From the NCBI GenBank assembly GCA_032622095.1, contig CP136061.1:191584369-191648368 (forward strand): a stretch of 64,000 nucleotides of DNA, given 5' to 3'. Within the stretch, counting starts at the first letter, position 1. Each line of letters opens with the position of its first letter. Below the pieces are notes generated by a model. That model was given only the letters and a program-made list of their open reading frames with translations. It was not told where the DNA came from and searched no databases. Made by a program: the position numbers and the translations under genes. Source of the stretch: Siphonodentalium dalli. Lineage: Eukaryota; Mollusca; Scaphopoda; Gadilida; Siphonodentaliidae. Of the stretch, positions 12,335-23,571 are shown in pieces.

Positions 12335-12785
12335 CAGGCCTCACAATATGGTGCCGGACATTTGCAGAGTGAGGTCCCCAGAGGGTGAATTTAGTTACGC
12401 TACCCTGCACAATGGGCTAGTATAACTAAATTCACCTTTTGGGGGACCTCATTCTGTTTAGGCATCATCTTCTCTGGAAAGTACCTTTATTATGGAAGTT
12501 TTTTAGTTTCTTTAGTAAGTTTCTTTTGTAGTTTAGTTTCTCTATATCCGCAAATTGGCAGATGACACAATGCATAATCGAGGTGCCCAATAAGTGCACA
12601 TCACAATCTTCACCATCTAGGAACATAAATCTGTGTCTAGGTCTCCCATATCAGATGAGGCCATGCAGAATGAGGTCATCAGAGGATGAATTTGGTGGCG
12701 CTAACCAGCTGTGTGGGGTAGCGTCACTAAATTATCCCTCTGGAGACCTCATTCAGCAAATGCTTGGCACCATATTTTCAGGCCC
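12335..12785 (+). mobile_element. Family B double-hairpin MITE, full copy
   Basis: Ends CAGGCCTCACAATATGGTGC and GGCACCATATTTTCAGGCCC form a TIR. Inside are two large palindromes built on GAGGTCCCCAGAGGGTGAAT / TTCACCTTTTGGGGGACCTC around an AT-rich centre. ~450 bp, no ORF of its own. Confidence 0.78.
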
Positions 12786-13126
12786 GATTAACATCTAAAT
12801 TGAAAAAGCTCTGAGAAAATGTCCTTAATTTAAATTTTAGACATGGCTCGTTTTAAATTTTGTATAATATATTCATATTTAAAGTTATATGTAATTGGAC
12901 AAAGTGAGCATTCAAACATACCTATGCTGAAGATTTTCGACCGATGTTGTCAAAATATTGTTGAAACATATTCTGGGAGTTATAATGTACTATGTGATGG
13001 TTAATTGTGGCTTCATGTCAGAATTTTTAACCAACATTCTTCTGTTTTCAAAATGCATACACTTCTGGTGTTCAGGGGATAAAAAAGTTCATTGTATTCT
13101 TATTTCTGTATCTGTTTTGACTGATA

Positions 13127-13257
13127 TACAGTAATGCTCTAATTAATCGACCCCTTAACCACAGCAGAATTATGGGTAACTTTTCAGGATTTAGTCGGAA
13201 ATATGGCTTGTTGCCATTCATCGGAAAGCTCTCGGTACAGTATACAGCATTACTGTA
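13127..13257. mobile_element. Family A MITE, copy 4, right arm deleted
   Basis: Complete left arm from TACAGTAATGCTCTAATTAA to the turn (GCTCTCGGT), then directly the right-end tip GCATTACTGTA. The rest of the right arm is missing, as expected after a hairpin-mediated deletion. Confidence 0.85.
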
Positions 13258-13533
13258 TACTGTATCGTGGGAACCTGCAGAGACACCAATTGTGTCCAAA
13301 TTGAGAAATTTTTGTATTATTTTAATTATAAATATACATGGGACCCCATATACGAGACGATAACTGTTGATGACTTCTTATACTTTTTAGACCAACACAT
13401 CTCAGTAATTAGATCAAGTATATATTTTATTCTTCGTTCCATCCCATTGAGATCATGTGGCTCAAAACTTTGTTGCTTCGTAAATGCGACCAAAATAGTT
13501 TTACTGAAATAAAAAATCTCTAATGAAAAAATG

Positions 13534-13911
13534 CAGTTCTGATTAAAATCACACTCAAACACTCTGTGTACTGAGTCTGACAAAATTGGGTAGTGGTTCC
13601 ATTACTACAAGCAACTATTAGGTAATTGCCAGCCAATCGCAACAACATCAGGAAAGTAATGTAACCAATCAGGCGATAGTCACATGGAATCTCCAAGATT
13701 AGGGGAATTACTTCAGCCAGCGAAAGTCGTTAGCGGAAATGAAACCGAAAGTATATTATTTCAATCAAAGCTATTTTTAAAGAAAAATGTGGGCCATGAA
13801 ATACAGCAGGGTTGCAGGTGGAAGTTATTTATAGTGACGGTAATGCGACAAATACCCAATTTCTTCAGACTCAGTACACAGAGTGTTTGAGTGGGATTTA
13901 AATCAGAACTG
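13534..13911. mobile_element. Inverted-repeat element with ~60 bp arms
   Basis: Left arm 13534-13595 (CAGTTCTGATTAAAATCACA...) and right arm 13850-13911 (...GATTTAAATCAGAACTG) are complementary; both contain ACTCTGTGTACTGAGTCTGA or its complement. Termini CAG...CTG suggest hAT, but no clear 8 bp duplication is visible. Confidence 0.65.
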
Positions 13912-14255
13912 GACAAAATGTAGCGTGTTCAAAACAAAAGAAGAATGCACATTGGTGACATAATAAAGAAGGAATGAGAGATCTGAGACGATAATTAGTG
14001 GTGACATACAATGGATTGACCTTTGACACCATGCAGTGCTTTCTTACCCTATGATGATCATCAATCTCTCCCTTTGTCATTGTCTTCAAGTCCACCTTAT
14101 ATTGTGATAGGAATAATAGTTAGTAGTTACGAAGAACGAAGAGCTACTAATCTTCTATGTTAGCGGTAGAGTGAGTGATGCAGAAAACATATTATTAAAA
14201 TACCATAAACTAACCCTTTGATGAGGCCATGCAAAGTCAATTTCCCACCTCTCAA

Positions 14256-14710
14256 TAAGCCTGAGTTTAGTGTGTCTGTCATTTGCAAAATGATGTTCCC
14301 CGAGGGTGAATTTAGTGACGCTATCCCACATAGCAGGCTAGCATTACTAAATTCACCCACTGGGGACCTCATTCTGCTTAGGCCTCATCTTCTCTGGAAA
14401 GTATCTTTATTATCAAATTTCTATAGAAACTTCTTCACAAAGTTTCTATTTCTTTTTCAGTTTCTCCATATTCCCAAATTGGCAGATGACACATTGCATA
14501 ATCGAGGTTCCCAATGGTTGTACATTAAAATATTCACCATTTGGGAACCTCTATCTGAGTCTATGTCTCCAATAGCAGCTGAGGCCATGCAGAATGAGGT
14601 CCCCAGAAGGTGAATTTTGTAATGCTAGCCCGCTGTGCAGTATAGTGTCACTTTATTCACCCTCTGGGGACCTCATTCTGCAAATGACAGGCACACTAAA
14701 CTCAGGCCTG
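14256..14710 (+). mobile_element. Family B double-hairpin MITE, full copy
   Basis: TIR ends AAGCCTGAGTTTAGTGTG and CACTAAACTCAGGCCT; internal palindromes as in 12335-12785. The termini differ from that copy (CTGAGTTTAGTGTG instead of CACAATATGGTGC), so the family has at least two terminal types on a shared core. Confidence 0.78.
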
Positions 14711-14935
14711 TCTCTCAAGCAAATTTTTTTTTGAAAAGCATGTGTATGCGTATTTACATTTTATTATCTATTTCTGGTACACACGCAGTGAATAATTTCA
14801 CATCTGCCTCACTAGCTCCGGTTCTAATTTCAGTTGCCCTTCACCATTATTTCCCAACAAGATGTCCGCAAAAAATTATGTTGATAGACTGATGCATTGT
14901 TTACTGAGATTGCACTCACAATGCCTCATGTGTTT

Positions 14936-15370
14936 AAAGATGCATAATCCGAAATAACGCTAAAAAATTACTATTTCCTTGCTTCAGGGGTAAAAATATC
15001 TGATTCGAGTTGAGGAACCCACCCATCAAAGCTCAGAGTGATCAGATATCGATTTTTGAAGTCAATTATTTTTCACCACCAATAATATTTACTGGCCCAG
15101 TAAAAGTTGATGAGAAGACGGTTTCAGACCAAATTGCGGATGAAGATGGATAACTCTAAAATCAAGTAGATTTTTGACAAACCGGCAAAATTTCATTGAA
15201 CAAAATGTTGATAAATAACAGGTTTTAGGCAATTTTATATTATATAGTTGACTGTGGTTAGCATTATTTTTGGGCAATTAATCGATTCTGATAACTGAAG
15301 CAGCATTTAAAAATTTGTTGTTGTTGGAATCTGATGATATGGGGATCATCAAATCAGACTGAGTACCTTC
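14936..15370 (+). repeat. Family D dispersed repeat, copy 2
   Basis: Colinear with 5469-5912, from AAAGATGCATAATCCGAAAT to CAGACTGAGTACCTT, with many point changes. Confidence 0.78.
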
Positions 15371-15830
15371 ACTAAATGTTTGAACATAGTTTCCTATTAC
15401 AGTAATGAAACATAAATCTGAACTGGGAAACAGATCTGATCAATCGCAATTCCGCACATGTTTGTATAAAAAACACACTGCAATTATTTTGTAGAGATTA
15501 AAACTTTCTCTGACAGATTGAACGTGAATAAAAAGGATACATGCACGGGTTTTCGGGACATTGAGCGTGTTCCTGAGAATGGGGAAATTGACTTTGTGTG
15601 GCCAAACTAACAGATGAATAACTACTTGATTCCCATTGATTCATTTGTAGGGTTGTACAGCTAATAAGTTCAACAAATAATAGCATGGCTCTTCTAAGGC
15701 TATTTGTTTAACTTGTTTGCCGATCATCCCAACAGATACATTCTTAGTATTTCTCAAAATTGCCTTTTGCCTATAACGTTAGATGAACAACGGGCAATTC
15801 TGATGAATATTGAATTATTATGTACTGTAT

Positions 15831-16256
15831 ACTTCAGTCAGTAAGCCCATCCCTGAGGTTCAGCCCAGTCTGCTTTTGCTCCCAAAAAAATCATGGGGTG
15901 GTCCTCGAAGATAAGCCCACACCCATTTTTAAAACTTAGAGGGCGAGTATACATTGATGTCAGGTTATCTCTGAATCAAGATGACAAATTAGCACATATC
16001 CACATACACATCAAAGATAAATGCTCTCATTATCTACAATATGCATTGAAATATGACACAATAAAATAAAATAAAATATAAAAATTTAATGATTTATGAA
16101 CATCATGATTTAAATAAAACATGATGTTAGATAAAGCACTATGAATGCAAACTTAGAGTGTGTGTGTGGGGTCCTCGAAGGTAAGCCCATTCCCAGTTTT
16201 TGGGTAAACAAAAATCCCCCCCCCCCACCGGCTTACTGATGGTTGTATGGAATATA
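15831..16256. repeat. Possible inverted-repeat element
   Basis: CAGTCAGTAAGCCCATCC at the left pairs loosely with CCGGCTTACTGATGGTTG at the right. The phrase GGTCCTCGAAGATAAGCCCA (15900) recurs as GGTCCTCGAAGGTAAGCCCA (16168). Weak, no target duplication recognised. Confidence 0.4.
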
Positions 16257-17234
16257 TTGAATATTTGTAATTGAATGGGAGAATCCATCCAGTAATTAAA
16301 GGGTTAATATAGTGATGGCGTACATTAATTTCTTTGATTGATAACAGCCAAACAGATGGTGCAATGACACTTAAAATGTTCAGAATGAAGCATTGAAACC
16401 CTACTGTGTGAGTGATACAGAACATTTTTATTATTATTTTCGTGATAGTGATATTATACAGTTATCATATTTAATACAGCTCAGATGATGATACAGTAAC
16501 AATTCATAAAGCAATGAGCTTAATTTGAACATGTGGAGTTGTGGCCTTATGTGAGGTTACCATGGAGACATACACACACAAATATATAGCTGTGTATAAT
16601 TGTAGAGGCCTCTGTGTCATGCAACATGGTGAACAAGCTACAATCTTGACTGAGGTGTTAATCATTGTCCTACTTATAGGAGTAGAAACAAACCTTGCAT
16701 GACCACGGCAAGTTATAACATGACTAATTTCAAAATGAACACAGAATATGTGAATGGAAATCCTTTTTAGACATGGAAAATTGGCTGCAGAAACTCTGGA
16801 TATTACCAGTCAATAAAAAGTTCTTATCATCATATTACTTGGCATATACTAGTAAGTGCTATGTGCTATCTCCTACTATTTTCATCAGTGTTCAATAATA
16901 ATTTACTCTTTCCATATTTTCATTTGGGAAAGTTCTACAGTAAATCTCTTCAGTAATAAAAATGGTATGACACAGGTTTATTAATTATTGTTAATTCATA
17001 TATATATTTTTACGTTATATATAAATAACACATCAACATCAGCAATCGCCAAGAGCGTTTGGATATAGTACTAAAATTAGTAACTAACAAAATGATAATG
17101 GTAAAACTACAGAATCCCTTAATTGTTCAAGGCTGGAAATTATGACTCATAAATTTAATGTTGAATCAAAGCAAAAGCAACATTTCTAGCTAACCATCAC
17201 AGAATATTCATCTAATAACTGACAGATAATCATG

Positions 17235-17655
17235 CCTGGATTTAGTGTGTCATTTGCAGAATGAGGTCCCCAGAGGGTGAATTTAGTTATTCTATCCAGC
17301 ACGGCGGGCTAGTATCACTAAACTCACCCTTTGGGGACCTCATTCTGCTTAGGCCTCATCTTCTGGGAAGTATCTATAATCTCAAATTAACATTGTTTTT
17401 AGTTACTTTTTCCCTTCTGTTCATTTTCTGTATCCCCAACTTTGCAGAAGATAAAATGCATAATCAAGGTGACTTATGGGTGAACATCACCAACTTTAAC
17501 TGGGGAACCTCAATCTGATCCTAGGTCTCCCACAGCAGTTGAGACCTAAGCAGATTGAGGTTCCCATAGGGTGAATTTGGTGATGCTAGACCGCAGTGCA
17601 GGATAGCGTCAATAACTTCACTCTCTGGGGACCTCATTCTGCAAATGTCAGACTG
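17235..17655 (+). mobile_element. Family B MITE
   Basis: CCTGGATTTAGTGTGTCATT start, palindrome GAGGTCCCCAGAGGGTGAAT / CTCACCCTTTGGGGACCTCA, AT-rich centre, second palindrome, end CATTCTGCAAATGTCAGACT. 32358-32640 shares its central segment in the opposite orientation. Confidence 0.74.
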
Positions 17656-18146
17656 AGAGATAACCATGATCTATAACTCTGACAGCAAATCATTTCTCAT
17701 TAAGTTTTATGGAATTGAAGATCAATGAGCAGAAAATGAATATTGAAAAGGTATAATTATAAAAGTAGAGAGAAATCAGATTATAACAGCAAGAGTTAGA
17801 ATACAAATGGTTAGTTTTCAAGTAACGAGCTGAATTAGTAAAACTTTGTTAAATAGGAAGACCGCACAAAGTAGGAAAATATTGCCAAACTTTGTTAAGA
17901 TGTTTTCAGTTTGATCATGAATACCAGTGAATAGTCTCATGGTTTCACAAAATATATGGGAATTTTCATGATGACATTCATAGCAATTAGAGGTATATAA
18001 TAGAACCTATCCAATCTTCCAATATATTTTCCATAATTTAAAAGTATATATATAATTTTATGAAAATATTTAAATGGCCTCATTTAAAGTTTTGAGAAAT
18101 TCAGCTTCATTATAAATTGATTGAGCGGAAAGGTGAAAATACTTAC

Positions 18147-18258
18147 AGTTTCCCCATAGTCTCGATCCAATGACATCATCTCTCTTAATATTTTCAAGAC
18201 TTCAACACATAATTTTTCTTCTTTATCTTCTAAAAGACACTTTGTGTGCTTAATTAAC
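18147..18258 (-). CDS. ITPR: ITPR exon 10 of window (1 nt + 37 codons)
   Basis: The acceptor is TATCCATAG and the donor GAAACT|GTAAGT. The peptide [20 protein letters not shown] then [17 protein letters not shown] matches LIKHTKQLLEENEEKLC and LREMMTKDRGYGEK. It stops exactly where the ~40-residue SII segment begins in vertebrate ITPR1, and is followed by a 14.8 kb intron. Confidence 0.96.
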
Positions 18259-18604
18259 CTATGGATATTTACAAAGTTCATTAGTATATTGAAACCAGTG
18301 TAGGGGAAACATAGTATACAGAGGATATATATGGTAATATATATGGAATAAACAATTTTAAATGATTGTACAAACAAATTTTGTTGCTATTTTCCAAAAA
18401 AGTATTGTTTGCTTCATATTAGTCTATTACCATACTAAAAGATATTCAAATCCAACTGTTGGTACTTACTTGAATAACAATACTAAATTTGTTCCATAGA
18501 TGTAAAATCTTGGTATGCTCCAAGTCAAACAAGGTCAGTAACTCTAACAAATACATAGTCAACTTTGTTTTGTCTCAAGGAAGTGACAAAAGCGTGGAAT
18601 TATT

Positions 18605-19120
18605 TAGATCATGCCATGAATGTCTACTCTGGCTAAGGCCTGTAGAGATCATATTCCACTAGTACAAAACCTTGGAGCTTTTTAAAGTTTTGACAGGGAA
18701 CCTTATAAAGTCGAAAAAATAATGCGGGGAATATATTTCTTAGTTACCAGCTGTTCATTAATAATGTACTTCACTGTAGATGAATGTCCCAATTCAAAAT
18801 TGCATGCTTTTCCGTGATATTTGTGAGCCAATATCGTAATAAACAATGAATTAATAGACAGGAGAAATTCCATAATTGTAAGCAACGCAAAGAAAAATCT
18901 CTCACAAATTTATTTAAATTGTAAAAGTTCGAGTTGGGTCCTTACCAACTGTGAAGTACATTATTAAGGAACACATAATAACAAAGAAATATATTCCCCA
19001 CATTATGTTTTCAACTTTATAAGGTTCCCTGTCAAAACATCAAAAAATTCCAAGGTTTTGTACTAGTGGAATATGATCTCTATGGGCGTTAGCCATAGTA
19101 GATATTCGTGGCATGATCTA
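18605..19120. mobile_element. Long-TIR element (516 bp, ~180 bp arms)
   Basis: TAGATCATGCCATGAATGTC at the left and GATATTCGTGGCATGATCTA at the right. The arms stay complementary for ~180 bp (GGAACCTTATAAAG / CTTTATAAGGTTCC, GAATATATTTC). Flanks GGAATTATT and GGAATTATA match 8/9. Long TIRs with an 8-9 bp duplication suggest a MULE-like element. It fills most of intron 9 and ends 101 bp from the exon 9 donor. Confidence 0.8.
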
Positions 19121-19220
19121 GGAATTATAATGTTTAAGTCTGAAGATTACTCGTCCCTTAAAGCTTGCTCTGGCATTAACATACACTCAGCATTTTAATA
19201 AGTCATTTTAAAGTCTCAAC

Positions 19221-19369
19221 CTTGATATAAATCCACCGCTTTCACATTTCTTCCTGGCTTCGCTCCCACTTTGGAATAGTAACTCCGGCCGGTGTAATAC
19301 ATCAACCAAGACAGATAACTCTGCAGACACAAGTGGCTTCAACCGATCCTCAAGTAATGAGACAATATC
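19221..19369 (-). CDS. ITPR: ITPR exon 9 of window (49 codons + 2 nt)
   Basis: The acceptor is CATTTCAG. The donor TCAAG|GTTGAG is suboptimal at +3/+4. The peptide starts [14 protein letters not shown] and continues [17 protein letters not shown] and KCESGGFIS, matching [31 protein letters not shown] and CESGGFI of ITPR1. The last two bases AG join G of exon 10 to give Arg. It lacks an ATG. Confidence 0.96.
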
Positions 19370-20111
19370 CTGAAATGACGGAATGAATAGCTAAAATTAA
19401 CAACATTTACAAATTACAAAAGCAGCAAATCAAGACAGGTTTTCAACATGCATAATGAGATACTAGCTGATGAGTAGTTGACTTGGGGTGGGCTCAGAAT
19501 TCCCTAGAATGGGAATCTAATTAATGTCTATGCACTTGTAATAACAAAAAACACCCCTAAAATGAAAAAATAGACCATTCTAATATATAATGTTGTCAGT
19601 ATCATCTAAATGGGAGAATCCGTTCAATATAAATATGTTAAAATGGCATCCATTTTATAAACAATATAAAGATCACAAACACCCGGAGGCTGATTTGGTG
19701 TTTATATTATGGATAAAAATGGATGCCATGCTTATAACATATATATAACACCAAATCAGCCCAGGAAAAAGTGATGAGTTTCAGTTACCAACTACAGATG
19801 CATAATCCGAATTAACACTCCCAAATTACTATTTCTTTGGCTTCGGGGGTAAAAAATATTTGATTTGAGTGGAGGAACCCACTCATCAAAGCTTAGAGTG
19901 ATCAGTTATCGATTTCTTAAATTTGTTATTTCTCGAGATATGTAATTATTTGTGGCCTGGAAAAAGTGTCAAGGTGATGGTCTTGGACAAAATTAGGGAT
20001 GAAGATGGATAATGATTGTTGAACAACATGTTGATAACATTTGGAAAAAATTTGACCATAGTTGACAGTGGTTAGCATTATTTTGTTGTAATTAATCGAT
20101 TCCGATTTTAG

Positions 20112-21256
20112 TATTCATATACAGCGGCTGATGACAGCAAATCATAGACTGGCTGTATAGAAGTGACTCAATGGAAGACAGAAAAGTGAAAACAAGCAAT
20201 GGCTACCAACAATTCCTTACGTAGCATTTGCAAAGTGGAACAAGGGGATGAGTATCACTTCCTAATGAAATGCCCTAATCTTTGTGAACTTAGAATTAAA
20301 TATTTACCAGAATGTTGTCGAAAAGTTGTGTCAAAAGAATCGTGTTATGCATTATTAAATGAAACCGATATTAATACATTGCGGAACCTATCGATGTTCA
20401 TTAATAATGGCCTTAAGTTAACTGAGCACATTAAGTAGTATTATGCAGCTACGATGAAGACAATGATACCAATGGTGATGATGATGATTCTGATGATGAT
20501 CATTATTATTATTATACAATGCCTATGCCACGGCTGATGTGCTATTACTGGTGATGTTGTTGTTGCTGTTGTTTTTAATGTTTGCTCACGGTGATAATGA
20601 TTATGGTACTGATACCAATATTTTGTTTTAGCATGGCCAAGAACAATGTGGTTCATATATAGAACGGATATGAATTAGCTGAGTATAATGCAAACAGTGA
20701 TGACGCCGGATGATGCTGATGACAACAGTGATGATGAAACTATATGATACTACAGATGATTGACGATGTAGACAAATATGATGATATGCTTATAGAGTAC
20801 TGATGCTGGTGATGATGATGATGCTGCTGCTGACGACGATGATGGTGAAGATGATGACGATGATAATAATGATGATGTTGCTGATGATAAAGATTATGAT
20901 GCTTATGATGTACATGTAGACAATTATGACAATATGACTATAGAGTGCTGATGATGATGATGATGATGATGACGGTAATACCGATGATGGTGATGTTGAT
21001 GTTGATTATGATAAAGATGCTGATGATTATAATGACGTAGATAACGACAACACTGATGATGATGATACTACAAATAGGGACTATGACGATGATGGTAATG
21101 ATGATGGTGATATTGGCGTTCATGATGTTGATGCGGTGATGAAGGGTGATGCTTATATTTTTGTTGTTTTCTGTATATTGAGTGTAGTTTAGCCATGTTA
21201 TTTATCTAATTCTCACCTCATGTTGCACATATTGTGTCTGAGTAAATAAACCATTC
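20112..21256 (+). mobile_element. 5'-truncated non-LTR retrotransposon with GAT-rich 3' part
   Basis: Holds a degenerate reverse-transcriptase C-terminus (20125-20438), then ~700 bp dominated by GAT/GATGAC triplets (20450-21150), then an AATAAA signal (21243). The arrangement reads as the 3' end of an ORF2, an expanded 3' UTR and a polyadenylation signal. The triplet repeats create valine/isoleucine-rich mirror ORFs, which are not genes. Confidence 0.68.
20125..20438 (+). pseudogene. Non-LTR retrotransposon ORF2 C-terminal remnant
   Basis: The frame starting at 20125 reads RLMTANHRLAV, then after a one-base shift IEVTQWKTEK, a stop, then MATNNSLRSICKVEQGDEYH and FLMKCPNLCELRIKYLP. The C-x(n)-DEYHFL-x-CP-x(5)-LR pattern and the trailing L-x-x-FI region are typical of the cysteine-rich C-terminus of LINE-type ORF2 proteins. 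At least one frameshift and one stop make it inactive. Confidence 0.75.
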
Positions 21257-21440
21257 CATACTGATAACTAAAGCGTATTTTGAAGAAATGTTGTTGTAAC
21301 TTGATGATATGGGGACCGCCTGATCGGATGGCTGTACCTTTAAGTATTATTGTGGTGACTACTAGAGCAGTGCTTTTGAGATTGCAACCAGTGGACAATG
21401 CCAAGGATAACTCATTGTGTATAGTCCTTGTCCCAGATGA

Positions 21441-21743
21441 TGATTGATTGATAGATTGAGGTTTAATGCAGCAACTAAGGCAATATCACTCACAACATTG
21501 CCAGTATTAGTGGTGGAGGAAATCTGCACACTTCCGTCTAATCTAACAGTGATTTCAATGGCTGATAAACTCGTCGATCATGTGCGGCAAACCACCGGTG
21601 AATAACTGGCAACTCCACCTTATAATGATTTCGAGTTACAAAGTCCAAGATGGAAACATGCGGATTTGAACCCTTATCGTCAGCACTGGAGGGCGAAATG
21701 GCATGGATTTGTACCCCTAACCGATTGAGCCACCGAGGTCCCC
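21441..21743 (-). mobile_element. tRNA-derived SINE (~300 bp)
   Basis: Read on the minus strand it starts GGGGACCTCGGTGGCTCAAT with an A box (TGGCTCAATCGG), then a B box (GGGTTCAAATCC) ~60 bp on, a ~200 bp body, and a tail after GCATTAAACCTCAATC made of ATCA/ATCAATC repeats. A SINE ending in this tail is a familiar molluscan type. Likely immobile alone, and it lies in the sense orientation of the ITPR transcript. Confidence 0.78.
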
Positions 21744-21879
21744 GACCCAGATTATGAATATAAATGATCCAAGTGATATTTTCTGTTAATCCTGGATTAA
21801 AAATAACAGATGTTCTTCCAAGAAGCCGTTATCTTTTGCGGATTATTCATGCATAATGGATCTACTTGTATTGTGTAGA

Positions 21880-22400
21880 TGAAAATGATTTCATTTCAAA
21901 CATTTCTCCAGTAAATGTGAACTGCAGGGTGTGCTGATGCCTTCAAAAGTAAAATCCAAGATGGCTGCTGTGGCCATATTTCCCAACAAAATTATTTAAA
22001 ATTTGATGGCTCCCATCTAGAGGTCACCCGGAGAACAATATGTTTGGTGATGATCGGATGACAGATGTGGCCAGTAGGGTGTGCCGATGGATTTAGCCAT
22101 GCAAAGAGTAAAATAAAATTTTCTCCGATAAATGTGGGCAGCAAGGTGTGCCAATTGATTTGAAATGTGAAATCCAAGATGGCTGCTGGCGCCCATGTTT
22201 TTTTAACGAAATGTCAGACAAAATTGATGGCTGCCATTTAGAGATAACCCTGAAAATCCATTTGAAGTTTGGTGACGATCTGATGAGGAATGTGGCCTGT
22301 AGGATGTGCCAAAGAAAAAATTGTTGACAGACACACAACAAGATGGATGCCATCCCATGGCAATAACTCAAACTTAACATCATCAAGTTGAGCTAAAAAG
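21880..22400 (+). mobile_element. Tandem-core element with 3' hairpin (family F, copy 2)
   Basis: Core units around ATCCAAGATGGCTGCTG and GAGGTCACC repeat three times. Then come GACAGACACACAACAAGATG and the stem-loop AACTTAACATCATCAAGTT ending GAGCTAAAA. Same order as 2400-2911. Confidence 0.62.
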
Positions 22401-22502
22401 GGGAGATACTACTACGTATAATTTGAGGCTCCAAACTCCAAATGACCTTAAATTTTTTAATTTTGAAGTCTTACAAACATTGCACATTTAAAGCAGATTT
22501 AC

Positions 22503-22681
22503 CTGAAGGCCTTCTATGATGGTCTTGCTGTTGTCTTTATTACTTAGTCCCGGAGAGTCATCTCTTGTCTTCCTAGCAGACAGCCATGTTTTAGAAACAT
22601 TCTGCACAATTTGGCTGTTTTTAAACATTGTGTTGACTTGACTATCCAAATCAACTGGAATGGCAATACCTCTGAGCTTGG
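22503..22681 (-). CDS. ITPR: ITPR exon 8 of window (2 nt + 59 codons)
   Basis: The acceptor is CTCTCTACAG and the donor CTTCAG|GTAAAT. The first two bases complete the Ala codon from exon 7. The peptide includes GIAIPVDLDSQVN, IVQNVSKTWLSARK and TIIEGLQ, matching AIAIPVDLDSQVN, the W-x-LSARN calmodulin-binding segment and the NIIERLQ helix. The vertebrate PKA motif RRDS (Ser1588/1589) aligns with TRDDS: Arg is kept at -3 but not at -2. Confidence 0.96.
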
Positions 22682-23012
22682 CTGTAGAGAGAAAACAGAG
22701 CAAATGTTTGGAACAGAAAACTCCCTTATGAAATGTTCAGATATTAAGTTCAACAGGTCATTTGTTGACTTACTATCTGAACATTTCCCACCAAAGAATA
22801 TGAACCCTTCTGCACTTGTATTAGCTTTTCGTCTGACTGTCAACTGCTTGTACAACCTCAACATCCCTTCAAGTGAATGATATACATTCCAATGCATACT
22901 TTTATAAGTGAATGGGAGAATTCATTTAGTAAAGAAAGGGTTAACCACAGAAATTCATTGCATTTAACGAATACAGGCATATTATGGAATTACTCAATGC
23001 AGTACATAGTAA

Positions 23013-23195
23013 TACAGTAATGTCCTAAATAATCGACACCTAAACCACAACAAAATTATGGGAAATTTTTCAGGATTTAGTTGGAATTATGGCTTGTTGC
23101 CATTCATCAGAATGCTCTCGGTGATCGCTTTCCGATGAAAAATGTCCAATAATCCTGCTGTGGTTAAAGGGTCATATACTTCAGGCATTACTGTA
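23013..23195. mobile_element. Family A fold-back MITE, copy 5 (decayed right arm)
   Basis: TACAGTAATGTCCTAAATAA start, GAAATTTTT subfamily mark, right arm shortened after the turn, end GGCATTACTGTA. Confidence 0.83.
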
Positions 23196-23353
23196 GGTCA
23201 TTGAATTAATATAGCTTCCTTAGTATCAAGCTGGAGTGAGTAAAGACATTCATTATAAATATCCTTAAAAAAAAGAGACCTATTAATTTTACACCTTATA
23301 TTTTGGACATTTTTATTATTTTTGTGTCAACTGAACAAAGTACAGTTATCAGG

Positions 23354-23571
23354 TACAGTAATGTCCTAAATAATCGACCCCTTAACCACAGCAGAATTAT
23401 TGGAATTTTTTTTAGATTTAGTCAGAAATATGGCTTGCTGCCATTCATCGGAAAGCTCTCGGTGAGAGCTTTCCGGTGAATGGCAACAAGCCATATTTCG
23501 AACTAAATCCTGAAAAATTTCCCATAATTCTGCTGTGGTTAAAGGGTCATAAAACTTCGGACATTACTGTA
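23354..23571. mobile_element. Family A fold-back MITE, copy 6
   Basis: Left tip TACAGTAATGTCCTAAATAA; right tip TCGGACATTACTGTA. The change GTCC at the left is matched by GGAC at the right. It lies 159 bp from copy 5. Confidence 0.88.

Larger units (their letters stand above)
3360..18146 (-). other. ITPR intron 10 (14.8 kb), at the SII position
   Basis: Contains MITE families A-D, a pogo-like MITE, a tandem-core element, a hAT-like element, a MULE-like element and a long inverted repeat (separate entries). Stretches with nothing recognised: 3360-4070, 4930-5460, 7700-9500, 10670-11430, 12790-13120, 13915-14255, 16260-17230 and 17660-18146. No SII-like cassette was recognised on the minus strand. 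Confidence 0.75.
19796..21343 (+). repeat. Family D repeat, copy 3, split by an insertion
   Basis: The 5' part runs from AGATGCATAATCCGAATTAA to ATTAATCGATTCCGAT (20111). The 3' part resumes at about 21257 with CTGATAACTAAAGCGT and runs through GATATGGGGACCG to GTACCTTTAA. The intervening ~1.15 kb is foreign (next two entries). Confidence 0.78.
19370..22502 (-). other. ITPR intron 8 (3.1 kb)
   Basis: Contains a family D repeat split by a retrotransposon remnant, a SINE and a tandem-core element. 19370-19790 shows only a loose inverted repeat near 19620-19760 (GGCATCCATTTT / AAAATGGATGCC). Confidence 0.75.

Noticed and set aside
12055-13363. ORFs with FSGFSRKYGLLPFIGKL-type peptides (also at 32721, 32941)
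   Set aside because: They read the arms of MITE family A in both directions; the similarity is that of the repeat, not of a protein.
20441-21123. Ile/Val-rich minus ORFs that look like membrane segments
   Set aside because: Products of GAT/ATC triplet repeats, not genes.
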